Shown here: one piece after another, positions 1-7,123 of the stretch | Layout of the letters: every line of letters starts with the position of its first letter | How positions within the stretch are numbered: the first letter of the stretch is position 1 | NCBI GenBank assembly: GCA_012961745.1 | Contig: DTYT01000252.1 | Location: forward strand, 1-17,175 | Reading direction: 5' to 3' | Length of the DNA stretch: 17,175 nt | Source of the DNA: Kiritimatiellia bacterium | Lineage (GTDB): Bacteria; Verrucomicrobiota; Kiritimatiellia; B70-G9 | Translations under genes and position numbers: made by a program | The notes under the pieces: model-generated | Databases searched by the model: none | What the model was told of the DNA's origin: nothing | The model's input: the letters and a program-made list of their open reading frames with translations, nothing else

Positions 1-127
1 CACCGTCTCCGCGAACCATGACCGGGAACGGCTCGCTTAGAATCTCGCAGAAACGAGAGTAGGGATGCCATAGCAACTGCCGGTCGAGCTGCCGGTACCA
101 TTGTGACACGTTCTCCGGGCCGTTCAC
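1..127 (-). CDS. bioA: BioA, adenosylmethionine-8-amino-7-oxononanoate aminotransferase (N-terminal part only)
   Basis: The reading frame enters from a GTG whose last two bases form part of the bioD stop (GTGA overlap) and continues open to the window edge, giving 42 residues. The visible peptide contains QWYRQLDRQLLWHPYSRFC, then a segment ending PVMVRGDG. The LWHPYS(R/T) block near the N-terminus followed by a V-x-G-x-G strand is characteristic of BioA, the PLP enzyme that makes 7,8-diaminopelargonate from KAPA with S-adenosylmethionine as amino donor. The catalytic lysine lies outside the window. A second in-frame GTG lies at 109. The position directly after bioC and bioD supports the call, since BioD uses the BioA product. 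Only the first tenth of the protein is seen, so functionality cannot be judged. Confidence 0.85.
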   Translation of the reverse strand, partial: MNGPENVSQWYRQLDRQLLWHPYSRFCEILSEPFPVMVRGDG

Positions 128-864
128 TTGCCGATCCATGGTCCCAAGGGAATCAAGTCAAGGTGTTCGGCTGCGCGGCTGACCAACGCTGCCGGCCGAT
201 CTGCACACCCCGGGATGAAGGGAATGTTGCCAAGCTGTGGCACTCTTCCCCATTCGCGGATGGTTCGGGCATTGTCGCGGGCAATGTACTCCGGTGTAGC
301 GTCTTGCTGCACGGCATTGAATACCACTGCGACCACACGTATCAGCCGCTGGCGGAGAAGGGCAAGTGATAGGAATGTATGATTCAGAGTTCCCAGGGAC
401 CGCCGCGTGACCAGTACCACCGGCAGGGACATCGCGGACAGAATATCGAGCATTGAGTAGTATGGGCTGACTGGCACCATCAGCCCCCCGGTCCCCTCGA
501 CCACGGGAAACAGCCCCCCCCGGCGCAACCGCCTCAGGCAGTCGAATATCCGGGCAATATCAATTGCCCTCTGCTCCAGTCTTGCAGCAAGGTGGGGCGA
601 ACAGGGATGACGGAATCGGCAGGGGGCAAGTAGATCGCGGGGGGGGAGGGAGCCGGGGTCCTCTTCCACCCCCGCCAGGACGAAGTCCAGATCGGGAGCT
701 GCCTGTGCATGGGGGCATCCGGTATGAATGGGCTTGAAGGGAACCGCCGCAACACCGTTCCGGCGCAGCAACTTGACCAGTGCGGCGGTGACCAGCGTTT
801 TCCCCACGCCGGTATCGGTTCCGGCGACAAACAGTCCTGGCGAGATGCCGCTTGTCATTATCAT
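124..864 (-). CDS. bioD: BioD, ATP-dependent dethiobiotin synthetase
   Basis: 246 residues, the usual BioD size. BioD closes the ureido ring of dethiobiotin from 7,8-diaminopelargonate, CO2 and ATP in the cytoplasm. The P-loop GTDTGVGKT is at residues 15-23. The KPxxTG substrate loop appears as KPIHTGC at about 44-50, and the VEGTGGLMVPVSP block is at about 122-134. The ATG directly follows the bioC stop (TGA then ATG with no gap), implying translational coupling; an alternative ATG lies two codons downstream. Its stop overlaps the bioA GTG. The gene carries two eight-base homopolymers, C8 at 514-521 and G8 at 639-646, yet the frame is intact through both. Confidence 0.95.
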   Translation of the reverse strand: MIMTSGISPGLFVAGTDTGVGKTLVTAALVKLLRRNGVAAVPFKPIHTGCPHAQAAPDLDFVLAGVEEDPGSLPPRDLLAPCRFRHPCSPHLAARLEQRAIDIARIFDCLRRLRRGGLFPVVEGTGGLMVPVSPYYSMLDILSAMSLPVVLVTRRSLGTLNHTFLSLALLRQRLIRVVAVVFNAVQQDATPEYIARDNARTIREWGRVPQLGNIPFIPGCADRPAALVSRAAEHLDLIPLGPWIGK

Positions 865-1656
865 TCAACGGCAGAAGACGGCGTAAAGAATACGGTATGA
901 TAAGCGTACCCCTTCGGGGCCTGCAAATTTTTCGTCACAATATTCTTGCAACCGGACCAGTTCACCCCGGTTGAGTCCCGGCGGCCGCGTGCCGTAGATG
1001 CCCCCCGTGACACCCTGAGCGTGGATCCGCCGCAACATCTCCCAAGTGCTCGGATAGGTCACCTGGCGGCCCCTGAGCTCCTGGTGGATCAGCCGCAGCC
1101 CGCTGGCAGCCACAGTGCGCAGCACGCCGTGCGGATCCGGGAGGTTTCTGGTATGCGCCTTGCGCGGCGCGATCCGCATGACCGCCTCCCTGATTTCCCT
1201 GAGGGTCCCCTTTACCATCATGGCGAATGCGAACCATCCGCCCGGGAACAGAAGTTCAGCTACCCGCCGGGACAACCGGTCGAGGTGAGGGATCCAGTGC
1301 AGGGCACTGCTGGAAGTCACCAGATGGAAGCCACCACTGACCGGCAGCCGCCCGTCGCGGTCGAGCACGGTGACCAAGTTGTCACTTCCCGATACGTTTT
1401 CGCGAACCCGATCCAGCATGGCGGCAGAGGTGTCGGTCACAACGACGGCTGCCTCAGGAAAATGCTTCCTGAGAAGCCGCGAATAGACGCCGGTACCCGC
1501 ACCGATCTCCAGTATGCGGGAGGGTGCGGGCAGGGAGGGCACGATGGCCTTCACAAGCTCCATGAGGTGGGATGCCACTGCGCTTTGCACGTCAGCAGCC
1601 GCGTGGTATGTGTCTGCTGCCCGGTCGAACCGATGGAGTGCACGTGGCCGGCTCAT
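865..1656 (-). CDS. bioC: BioC, malonyl-ACP O-methyltransferase
   Basis: 263 residues. BioC methylates malonyl-ACP (or malonyl-CoA) with SAM so that the fatty acid synthase can build the pimeloyl chain of biotin. The N-terminus has the BioC signature RFDRAADTYHAAADVQ (residues 9-24). The SAM-binding motif I, ILEIGAGTG, is at 48-56, and the SSSALHWIPHLDRL segment matches the post-motif region of BioC. The start is ATG at 1656, preceded by GGCGGAAGGG. It is the first gene of a bioC-bioD-bioA operon; the pimeloyl-ester hydrolase (BioH, BioG or BioK type) that normally follows BioC action is not in this window. A generic class I methyltransferase is the alternative, but the N-terminal signature and neighbours argue strongly for BioC. 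Confidence 0.92.
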   Translation of the reverse strand: MSRPRALHRFDRAADTYHAAADVQSAVASHLMELVKAIVPSLPAPSRILEIGAGTGVYSRLLRKHFPEAAVVVTDTSAAMLDRVRENVSGSDNLVTVLDRDGRLPVSGGFHLVTSSSALHWIPHLDRLSRRVAELLFPGGWFAFAMMVKGTLREIREAVMRIAPRKAHTRNLPDPHGVLRTVAASGLRLIHQELRGRQVTYPSTWEMLRRIHAQGVTGGIYGTRPPGLNRGELVRLQEYCDEKFAGPEGVRLSYRILYAVFCR

Positions 1657-1784
1657 CCCTTCCGCCCTGTCGATGATTTTCCTTCGTGCGGGCGAATGCG
1701 CCCGCCTTCATGATGCGCCACTGGCCCGCGCAAGGCAACCGGTTCCGGCGCTGCGGCGCAGGTCGCACTGGCAGGAAAATACCC
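1657..1784 (-). other. bioC upstream region with a GC-rich hairpin
   Basis: This is the space between the pilin terminator and bioC and should hold the biotin operon promoter. It contains a perfect 7-bp inverted repeat, GCGGGCG-AATG-CGCCCGC, at 1688-1705. The hairpin lies about 32 bases before the bioC ATG and has no U-tract, so it is not an intrinsic terminator. I see no convincing -35/-10 pair and no BirA-type operator. Confidence 0.35.
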
Positions 1785-1813
1785 GAAAAGAAGCCCCGGC
1801 CGAAACCGGGGCT
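1785..1813 (-). terminator. Intrinsic terminator of the pilin gene
   Basis: On the minus strand, AGCCCCGG, a six-base loop and CCGGGGCT (1792-1813) form a perfect 8-bp GC-rich stem, followed by TCTTTTC. It lies 27 bp past the pilin stop codon, so it should end the pilin transcript and separate it from the biotin operon. Confidence 0.8.
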
Positions 1814-1840
1814 CCTTGCTGAACAATCCCGCCAGACGGC

Positions 1841-2161
1841 TTAGAGCGTATGCCCGCTGACCGAGCAGGTCGGATCGGTTCCGACATTCCCGATGGTGTA
1901 AGTGCCATCCGCCGGGCACGTGGGCCACTTTTTCAGATACGGTGTGATGTCGCTTTGGGCCACGCTGGCCCCCGTGGTCTTATTGTGCTCAATAGCCCAC
2001 TGGTCCTTCGCGCCGTCAATCTGGCGCAGGTTATTGATACAGGCATTCTTTTGCGATGTCTCCCTCGCGCGTACGAACGAGGGGATCGCGATCGCCGCCA
2101 ACAGGCCGATGATGGCCACGACGATCATGATCTCCACCAGTGTGAAACCGCCTTTCTTCAT
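1841..2161 (-). CDS. Type IV pilin-like protein / GspG-like pseudopilin
   Basis: 106 residues. The N-terminus is a canonical class III signal: a short basic leader MKKGG, then FTLVEIMIVVAIIGLLAAIA. Cleavage is predicted after Gly5, with mature Phe+1 (to be N-methylated) and Glu+5. One hydrophobic helix is followed by a small globular domain with INNLRQIDGAKDQWA and a conserved-looking C-terminus containing KWPTCPADGTYTIG and DPTCSVSGHTL; the two cysteines could form a disulfide. This C-terminal pattern is typical of GspG-related or ComGC-like pilins of unknown role in many environmental bacteria, rather than the short Geobacter PilA. It has a strong AGGAGG and its own terminator. No assembly genes (pilus ATPases, prepilin peptidase) are nearby, so it must use machinery encoded elsewhere. 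Confidence 0.88.
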   Translation of the reverse strand: MKKGGFTLVEIMIVVAIIGLLAAIAIPSFVRARETSQKNACINNLRQIDGAKDQWAIEHNKTTGASVAQSDITPYLKKWPTCPADGTYTIGNVGTDPTCSVSGHTL

Positions 2162-2170
2162 GCTGACTTA

Positions 2171-2177
2171 TCCTCCT
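2171..2177 (-). promoter_or_regulatory. Strong Shine-Dalgarno of the pilin gene
   Basis: AGGAGGA on the minus strand, nine bases before the pilin ATG. It is one of the two strongest ribosome binding sites in the window and suggests high translation of this structural protein. Confidence 0.75.
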
Positions 2178-2420
2178 GGTCTTCCTTGCGTTGTGGCGAC
2201 CCTGCCCTCTGCCGGGACGCCGCTTTCCGAAGAGACTTTGCAGCAGGACTCGTTCCAAATATATTCTTGACATGGCACTCGCCCTCTTCCCCGTCAGGGA
2301 ACTGAAGGCAGCCGTCGTCGGTGCAACTATCCCAATGCATTGAGGCTTGGCAGGTCCGATTTACAGCGAAGCAAGGTTGGTTGTCATCTTATCAAATTTT
2401 CAAGGCCGCGAGACCGGTTC
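2178..2420. other. Non-coding spacer between the GT-C fusion gene and the pilin gene
   Basis: It should contain the pilin promoter. Two AT-rich patches stand out from the GC-rich background, around 2255-2270 (TATATT on the minus strand) and 2380-2404. I could not pair either with a convincing -35 element, and I found no good sigma-54 -24/-12 match. No terminator with a U-tract is visible after the GT-C gene. A 60-codon minus-strand frame (2340 to 2158) ends in an ATGA overlap with the pilin start but lacks a ribosome binding site and is not called. Confidence 0.4.
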
Positions 2421-5400
2421 TCATAAGGGAGAGGAAGGATGCGGGTCAAGACGGAGGAGATAGATGGTGGCAGTCAGGGATGTGCAGCTGGCAGCCTGGT
2501 AAGGGGGAGTCCAGGCATAAGGGTGAAGCGTGAGAGCGGAGTGGCTGGCAACTATAAAGTGGGTTCCTCCCACTGGAGAACGCCATGGACGGCGCATCTG
2601 GCCGCAGTAGCCGAGTAGGGATCCGGGAGCGCATGGCAGGTGATAGAAAACTTCGGGGTCAAGGAATCCGAAGTAGGCCAGGTAAGGGGCGTTTCCCTCA
2701 TTGATGCGCACGATGGTAGGCCAGATCTCCTCCAGGAGCTCAAGATCCTGCCCCCAGTCAAGGTTACTGTCGGATAGAAGTTGGCCTGCGACTCGCGAAC
2801 CGCCAAGCTCCATGGGGAAATAGTCGATGTACCGGGGCCAAGCGCGGAAAGCGGTCAGCAGACAGTAGATCAGTATCGCCGGAATGAACAGGCTGCCGGC
2901 AACGCGATGGCGGTGGGACCAGGAGCCGAGAGCTGAACTTGCAAGGGGAATGAGGAGGATGATGAGCCACAGGAGATAGCGGGCCCCCATCGCCACGCGC
3001 CCGCACAAGACAGTCAGAGCAAATGCCGCCAGTGCCGGGAGGGCCCAGAGCTGCAGGCGGTACTTCCCGCCGAGAGTACGGAATATGGTCACTGCGAGCA
3101 GGGCCGCAAACACGATGATCCAGACGGGGGGCGTCTTCAATACAAGTGAAACCGGGAGGATCCACCAAGGTGCCGACGGGAACCGACGTCCGGCGAAATA
3201 GGCGGGGTCGCCCTGCACGGCGCGGCGAGTCTGCCCGAGCACTCCCTCCAGGTAGCGACCAAAGGGAAGGGAGAGCTGATCAATCCAGGGCAGTTGCGGC
3301 GCGCGGACAACATAGGGACCGGGACCGTAAAGGAGCATGAGGGCCAAGAGCATGAGAACCCCGACGGCCAACAGCGTGCGCAGCGCGGACGCGGATCGGA
3401 AACGGCGGGCGAAGGTGAGCGATATGACGAAGTAGGCCGCCAGCCACACCAGGCCCACGAACTTTACGAGCGAAGCAAGGACGAAGAAAAATCCCGCGGT
3501 CAGAAATAGTCCCGGATGACCGGTCCTTTCACCGCGGCGCAGCAGCCACGTTCCGCCGACGACCGCCAAGCCGAAGGGAACGTCGGCGGTGGCGAGATTG
3601 CCGTGGGCCAGCAGCAGGGGCAGTGTAGCTGTCCCGACGCCGGCCAGCCAGGCAGCCGGGAGGCCCCCATCCCTTCGGGCCCATTGGATCACCACCCCTA
3701 TGAGCAGCAGACTCCAGATGAGATTGGCCCAACGCGCGGCGCGTACCGCCTCAACCCACACCGGATGATGGGAATACGCCGTTTCAACCGCGTATCGGAG
3801 ACTGTCGGCTGCCTGCCAGCCCGGGGACGGGTGGCAGAAGCGCCGGGAGCCGTAGGCGAGCCGGGTGAAGTAGCCCTGGACGACATTGGCCGCCGGCGGA
3901 TGCAGGTACGAGAGCCGCGCATCGCGCATTTCGAGCCGGGCGAGACCGCGAACGACGTGGAAGCTTTCGTCCATGGTAGGGGACCATCGGTCGCGCGCCG
4001 AGACGCCGAGGAACGCGAACAGTGCCGCCGAGGCGATGAAAGGCGCCGCGGGCGAGTTGATCATCCGCCGCACCCCGTTCCGGCCGGCGGCACGCAAAGA
4101 GAGTGCCCCTGCCACCAGGACACCCAGGGGGAAAAGGAGCCCAACCGCGGTCCAGGTCCGGGGTCGATACACCAGGAGCACCCGGGCGGTTCCCGGGGGA
4201 ACGGCGAGAGAAATCATCCCGTCGCCGTCGCGGACAAGCGGCAAGGAACGGCCGCGCTCATCGGTCGCCGACCAGCCGGGCGCCCATGTTTCCCGCACCT
4301 TGAGATTCAGGGCGGACGGGTAAGGGAACAGGTCTACGCGGATCCATCCCGGTCGCCGGTGCCAAACGAAGTTCAGGGTTCGGGAAGTGAGCTCGGCTGA
4401 TGCGTTGGAGACTTCCACGGCATGTACTCCCGGAAGATGCACGAGGGTTACCTCGCCGTTCGGGCCCCAGCTACGAACGGTTTCCACAAAGAGCCCTTGG
4501 CGGGCAAGCTCTTCGGAGCGCACCCGGCTGGTGAGTAGCCAGCGCACTCCCCTTTTCTTGATGAAAGCCAGCAGCACAGGGACTCGCAGCGAACGGTTGG
4601 CGAAGGTACCGGCTACGTCTTGCCGGTCCCTGTACATCCGGAAGTCTTCCACTGGAGAGTAGCCGTGGCAGGAACGGACTTCCCACAGCAGGGCCGTATT
4701 GAAGAGGATCTTCTCGCGTACCGAGACCGCGAAAGCTGCTTCCGGTGGCAGTAGCTGTTCCCAATTTTCCATGGGGAAGTTCGTGAGCGCCGGATCGCAG
4801 AGATACCTTCCTCGAGGATCGGAACTCGAGCGAATGATATCCGCGGTCACCGGCACGTGCTGGAGTCGGAGAAAACGGCCGGTGGGTATCTCGGCGAACC
4901 AGTTGAACGTCGCCTCGAGGAATACCAACACTAACAGGAGTACCACGACGGAACCGCGGTGAAAACGCAGCACGACCGCCAGCCCCGCCAGGAACGCGGC
5001 GCTTATCAAACCACGCTGGAGGATCCAGGAGGGCTCCACGCCCACCCGTAAGGCAATCAGGCCGATGATGGGAACCAGCATCAGCAGGCCGACGACCGTA
5101 CCCTGCAGCATCCGAAAGGTGAGAATCCTCGGCCGCCCTGCGGCACATCGCTGAGCGGCCCGCAGCCGGTTGATGCCCAGCGCCGCCAGAGTCGAGAGTC
5201 CGAGGGCGGTCCACAGGGTCAGACGTTCGGGATATCTGAACAGCCCTCCCGAGGTGACGGAGAGAAGTCTGCCGACGGGGGGAAGGAATCCACCCATGGC
5301 AACTGCCAGGGATCCTAACACGAGGTACAGACCGAAACGTGCGTTGGCGCGCAGGTATTTGCTCCGCCATCCGATACAGGAGATCACGCACAGGGAAAGC

Positions 5401-6317
5401 ACACCCACATGGATGGAGGCGGTCCATGGTGGCACGCGTATGGTTCCGGGGAGGGTGAGAGCTTCACCCTGCCAGTATTGATGAGTGCCGAACACGTGAG
5501 GCACAACTAACTCCACGAGCCGCAATGGGTTCAGCGAGCGCTCGAGAGCCTGCGCCGACCCGACGTCCAGACGGTAACCGTGTACGACGGTCTCCACAGC
5601 GGGGAGAAGCTGCGGCACCGCCAGAAGCGTTCCGGCGGCAATGCCGACGGCCCATGCGCCTACCGCCGCCCGGCGCTTGGGCCGAAGAACCAGCAGCACG
5701 AGGCTTGCTACGATCCACACCGCACATTCTGCCAACTGCCCGCTGAGTAGCATCAGAGCCCAAACCAGGGAGATGCACGCCGCGGGAACCCAGATGGTAC
5801 GGCTGCGTCCCGCCAGGATGACCGACCACAGTCCCAGCAGAATCCAGGGCAATGCGGCGAAATTGTGGGTGTCCCACATCGCGCGGACGTATCCGCTGGA
5901 ACCGAAAGCCACTGATCCCACGAGCGCCGCCGGGAGGGACAGACGCAGGCCGCGTCGCAGTAGCAGCAGCACACCCAGAAAAATCAGGTACACGTGGACG
6001 AACAGGAACAGGTGGTAGCCGGTTTTCAGCGGCAAGAGAATCCATAGAATGTTGAGAGGGTAGAGTGCGGCCGCCCGCGGATTCCCGAGTAGCGGGGTTC
6101 CACAGCAGACGCCGTCGGCCCAGAATGGCCAATGTCCGGTCAGGATCTGGCGTTTCACCTCGGCCGCCAAAGGCCACGTATAGACCAGGGTGTCCCAGCG
6201 GTAGAGACTGCGTCCCGGGATGAGCAGTTCGGCCCCGAAGAGCAGGGAAAGTATCCCGGCCAACCCAGCCAGTCGCCCGACCGATCGTCTGGACCGCGAA
6301 TACATCTGCGCGGGCAC
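2421..6317 (-). CDS. YfhO-type membrane protein fused to a GT39/PMT-type glycosyltransferase
   Basis: A single open frame of 1298 residues with many hydrophobic helices. Residues 1 to about 745 look like a YfhO-family GT-C protein: RWDTLVYTW (Asp42, equivalent to the first-loop acidic residue), then PFWADGVCCGTPLLGNPRAA and ALYPLNILW, multiple helices, and a large soluble segment at about 500-720. Residues from about 752 onward look like a second GT-C enzyme: TMDESFHVVRGLA (Asp783-Glu784), YLHPPAANVV, LATADVPFG and a C-terminal SDSNLDWGQDLELLEE typical of GT39/PMT_2 proteins. Both families use polyprenyl-phosphate-linked sugars and act on the outer face of the inner membrane. The start is a GTG with a weak CGGGA upstream; an in-frame ATG lies at 6305. 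No neighbour reveals the acceptor (cell-surface glycan, lipid or protein). Confidence 0.85.
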   Translation of the reverse strand: MPAQMYSRSRRSVGRLAGLAGILSLLFGAELLIPGRSLYRWDTLVYTWPLAAEVKRQILTGHWPFWADGVCCGTPLLGNPRAAALYPLNILWILLPLKTGYHLFLFVHVYLIFLGVLLLLRRGLRLSLPAALVGSVAFGSSGYVRAMWDTHNFAALPWILLGLWSVILAGRSRTIWVPAACISLVWALMLLSGQLAECAVWIVASLVLLVLRPKRRAAVGAWAVGIAAGTLLAVPQLLPAVETVVHGYRLDVGSAQALERSLNPLRLVELVVPHVFGTHQYWQGEALTLPGTIRVPPWTASIHVGVLSLCVISCIGWRSKYLRANARFGLYLVLGSLAVAMGGFLPPVGRLLSVTSGGLFRYPERLTLWTALGLSTLAALGINRLRAAQRCAAGRPRILTFRMLQGTVVGLLMLVPIIGLIALRVGVEPSWILQRGLISAAFLAGLAVVLRFHRGSVVVLLLVLVFLEATFNWFAEIPTGRFLRLQHVPVTADIIRSSSDPRGRYLCDPALTNFPMENWEQLLPPEAAFAVSVREKILFNTALLWEVRSCHGYSPVEDFRMYRDRQDVAGTFANRSLRVPVLLAFIKKRGVRWLLTSRVRSEELARQGLFVETVRSWGPNGEVTLVHLPGVHAVEVSNASAELTSRTLNFVWHRRPGWIRVDLFPYPSALNLKVRETWAPGWSATDERGRSLPLVRDGDGMISLAVPPGTARVLLVYRPRTWTAVGLLFPLGVLVAGALSLRAAGRNGVRRMINSPAAPFIASAALFAFLGVSARDRWSPTMDESFHVVRGLARLEMRDARLSYLHPPAANVVQGYFTRLAYGSRRFCHPSPGWQAADSLRYAVETAYSHHPVWVEAVRAARWANLIWSLLLIGVVIQWARRDGGLPAAWLAGVGTATLPLLLAHGNLATADVPFGLAVVGGTWLLRRGERTGHPGLFLTAGFFFVLASLVKFVGLVWLAAYFVISLTFARRFRSASALRTLLAVGVLMLLALMLLYGPGPYVVRAPQLPWIDQLSLPFGRYLEGVLGQTRRAVQGDPAYFAGRRFPSAPWWILPVSLVLKTPPVWIIVFAALLAVTIFRTLGGKYRLQLWALPALAAFALTVLCGRVAMGARYLLWLIILLIPLASSALGSWSHRHRVAGSLFIPAILIYCLLTAFRAWPRYIDYFPMELGGSRVAGQLLSDSNLDWGQDLELLEEIWPTIVRINEGNAPYLAYFGFLDPEVFYHLPCAPGSLLGYCGQMRRPWRSPVGGTHFIVASHSALTLHPYAWTPPYQAASCTSLTATIYLLRLDPHPSSPL

Positions 6318-6448
6318 ATGATATCCCGGAAGTGTTTAGGGGTCAGGCCTTGATTGGTCCCTTCGTCGAAGCCCGCGGCGACCATACTTTTTCGGGGTGA
6401 ACACGCATTCCGGATTTCCCGCCGCCGGATGACCTGCTACTATCGAGG
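6318..6448. other. Divergent intergenic region
   Basis: This separates the minus-strand GT-C gene from the plus-strand run of small genes and should hold promoters for both. Apart from the candidate extended -10 listed next, I see no clear -35/-10 pair and no extended inverted repeat. Confidence 0.4.
6435..6443 (+). promoter_or_regulatory. Candidate extended -10 promoter element
   Basis: TGCTACTAT matches the TGn-TATAAT form at four of six core positions. The -35 region (6415-6420, TTTCCC) is poor. The element ends only five bases before the ATG at 6449, so it would give a leaderless transcript or support initiation at the GTG at 6461. Confidence 0.25.
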
Positions 6449-6757
6449 ATGGGTAGTGACGTGATCCTGGAATTCGACAAAGCGGGTCTTTACCGCAAGA
6501 TACGCGGCATCCTTGCCAAACATGGAGCGGACTTGGGCGCTCTGAATGTGATCGTTTCCAAGGCGTCGGTACGGATTCAGGGGGCGCTCTACCGCCAGCC
6601 GGGAATCCAGTCCGAATTCACGCCGGAGATAATCGATGCCATGCTGCGGGAAATAAAGGCTGTCCCAGGTGCGCCGCGGCTGGAGGTCCAGTTCGACAAC
6701 TGGGCGCCGGCAGGTACCGGAGGCGCGTGGAAACGAACCAAGCCCGATCTGCGCTGA
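6449..6757 (+). CDS. Small protein of unknown function, BON-like pattern
   Basis: 102 residues from ATG, or 98 from the GTG at 6461. The ATG is directly abutted by GAGG (no spacing), whereas the GTG is 12 bases from it, so the true start is uncertain. The protein has no signal peptide or membrane helix. Its order of elements is an amphipathic helix (LYRKIRGILAKHG), a strand-turn-strand (LNVIVSKASVRIQGALYRQ), a second helix (TPEIIDAMLREIKAVPG) and a final strand (RLEVQFDN). This helix-hairpin-helix-strand pattern with VRIQG and VPGAP resembles a BON domain, but the match is by eye only. It is followed 66 bp later by the zinc-ribbon gene and then apbE on the same strand. Function unknown. Confidence 0.7.
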   Translation: MGSDVILEFDKAGLYRKIRGILAKHGADLGALNVIVSKASVRIQGALYRQPGIQSEFTPEIIDAMLREIKAVPGAPRLEVQFDNWAPAGTGGAWKRTKPDLR

Positions 6758-6823
6758 AGGGCGGGCGAGGCACGGTTCCGTGAAGCAAGGCACGCGGATG
6801 ACCGTCGGACGCCGGGAGCGGTC

Positions 6824-7123
6824 ATGATTAATCGCATATGTGACATGTGCGGAGAGCCCCTGGACCCCGGCGACCTCCGATACGAGCTTCGCATAGAAGC
6901 CTTCGCCGCCTACGATCCCTTGGACATCACCTTTGACGATCTGCTGGGAATGGATCTGGAGAAGGAAATCGCGCGAGTTGCCGACGCCTGCAGAAACGTT
7001 TCCAGCCAGGAGCTGATGCGGCAGGTTTACACCAGCTTCCGTTTCGACTTGTGTCCGCGATGCTACCGGCGCTATATCCGCAATCCCCTGCCGCCTGCCG
7101 GGCAGGAGACCGCGCAAAAGTGA
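6824..7123 (+). CDS. Small putative zinc-ribbon protein of unknown function
   Basis: 99 residues, start ATG preceded by GGGAG five bases upstream. Two CxxC pairs frame the protein: CDMC at residues 6-9 and CPRC near residue 76, suggesting a split zinc site that brings the ends together. Between them lie a strand-rich YELRIEAFAAYDPLDI segment, acidic FDDLLGMDLEKEIARV and a helical region. Similar short proteins with terminal CxxC pairs and the phrases RYEL, AYDPL and F(D/E)FDLCPRC occur as conserved hypotheticals in several environmental phyla (recall, not a search). The stop codon overlaps the apbE GTG (GTGA), so the two are translationally coupled. Function unknown; nucleic-acid or protein binding are both possible. 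Confidence 0.8.
   Translation: MINRICDMCGEPLDPGDLRYELRIEAFAAYDPLDITFDDLLGMDLEKEIARVADACRNVSSQELMRQVYTSFRFDLCPRCYRRYIRNPLPPAGQETAQK

Noticed and set aside
1688..1705. GC-rich hairpin as the bioC attenuator or a REP element
   Set aside because: No U-tract, no second copy seen in the window and no alternative pairing that I could support; kept only as a note on the bioC upstream region.
946..1713. 255-codon plus-strand open frame opposite bioC
   Set aside because: Antisense shadow of bioC; Pro/Arg/His-rich with no motif.
2268..2273. Plus-strand TTGACA as a -35 element
   Set aside because: No acceptable -10 lies 16-18 bases downstream, and no plus-strand gene follows.
3516..4400. 294-codon plus-strand open frame opposite the GT-C fusion
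   Set aside because: Antisense shadow of the junction region of a membrane protein; Arg/Gly/Glu/Pro-rich low-complexity composition.
4471..6177. Two same-strand frames (about 318 and 237 codons) inside the GT-C fusion gene
   Set aside because: They lack any membrane or domain pattern, while the +0 frame carries the helices and motifs. They are out-of-frame shadows, not evidence of a frameshift.
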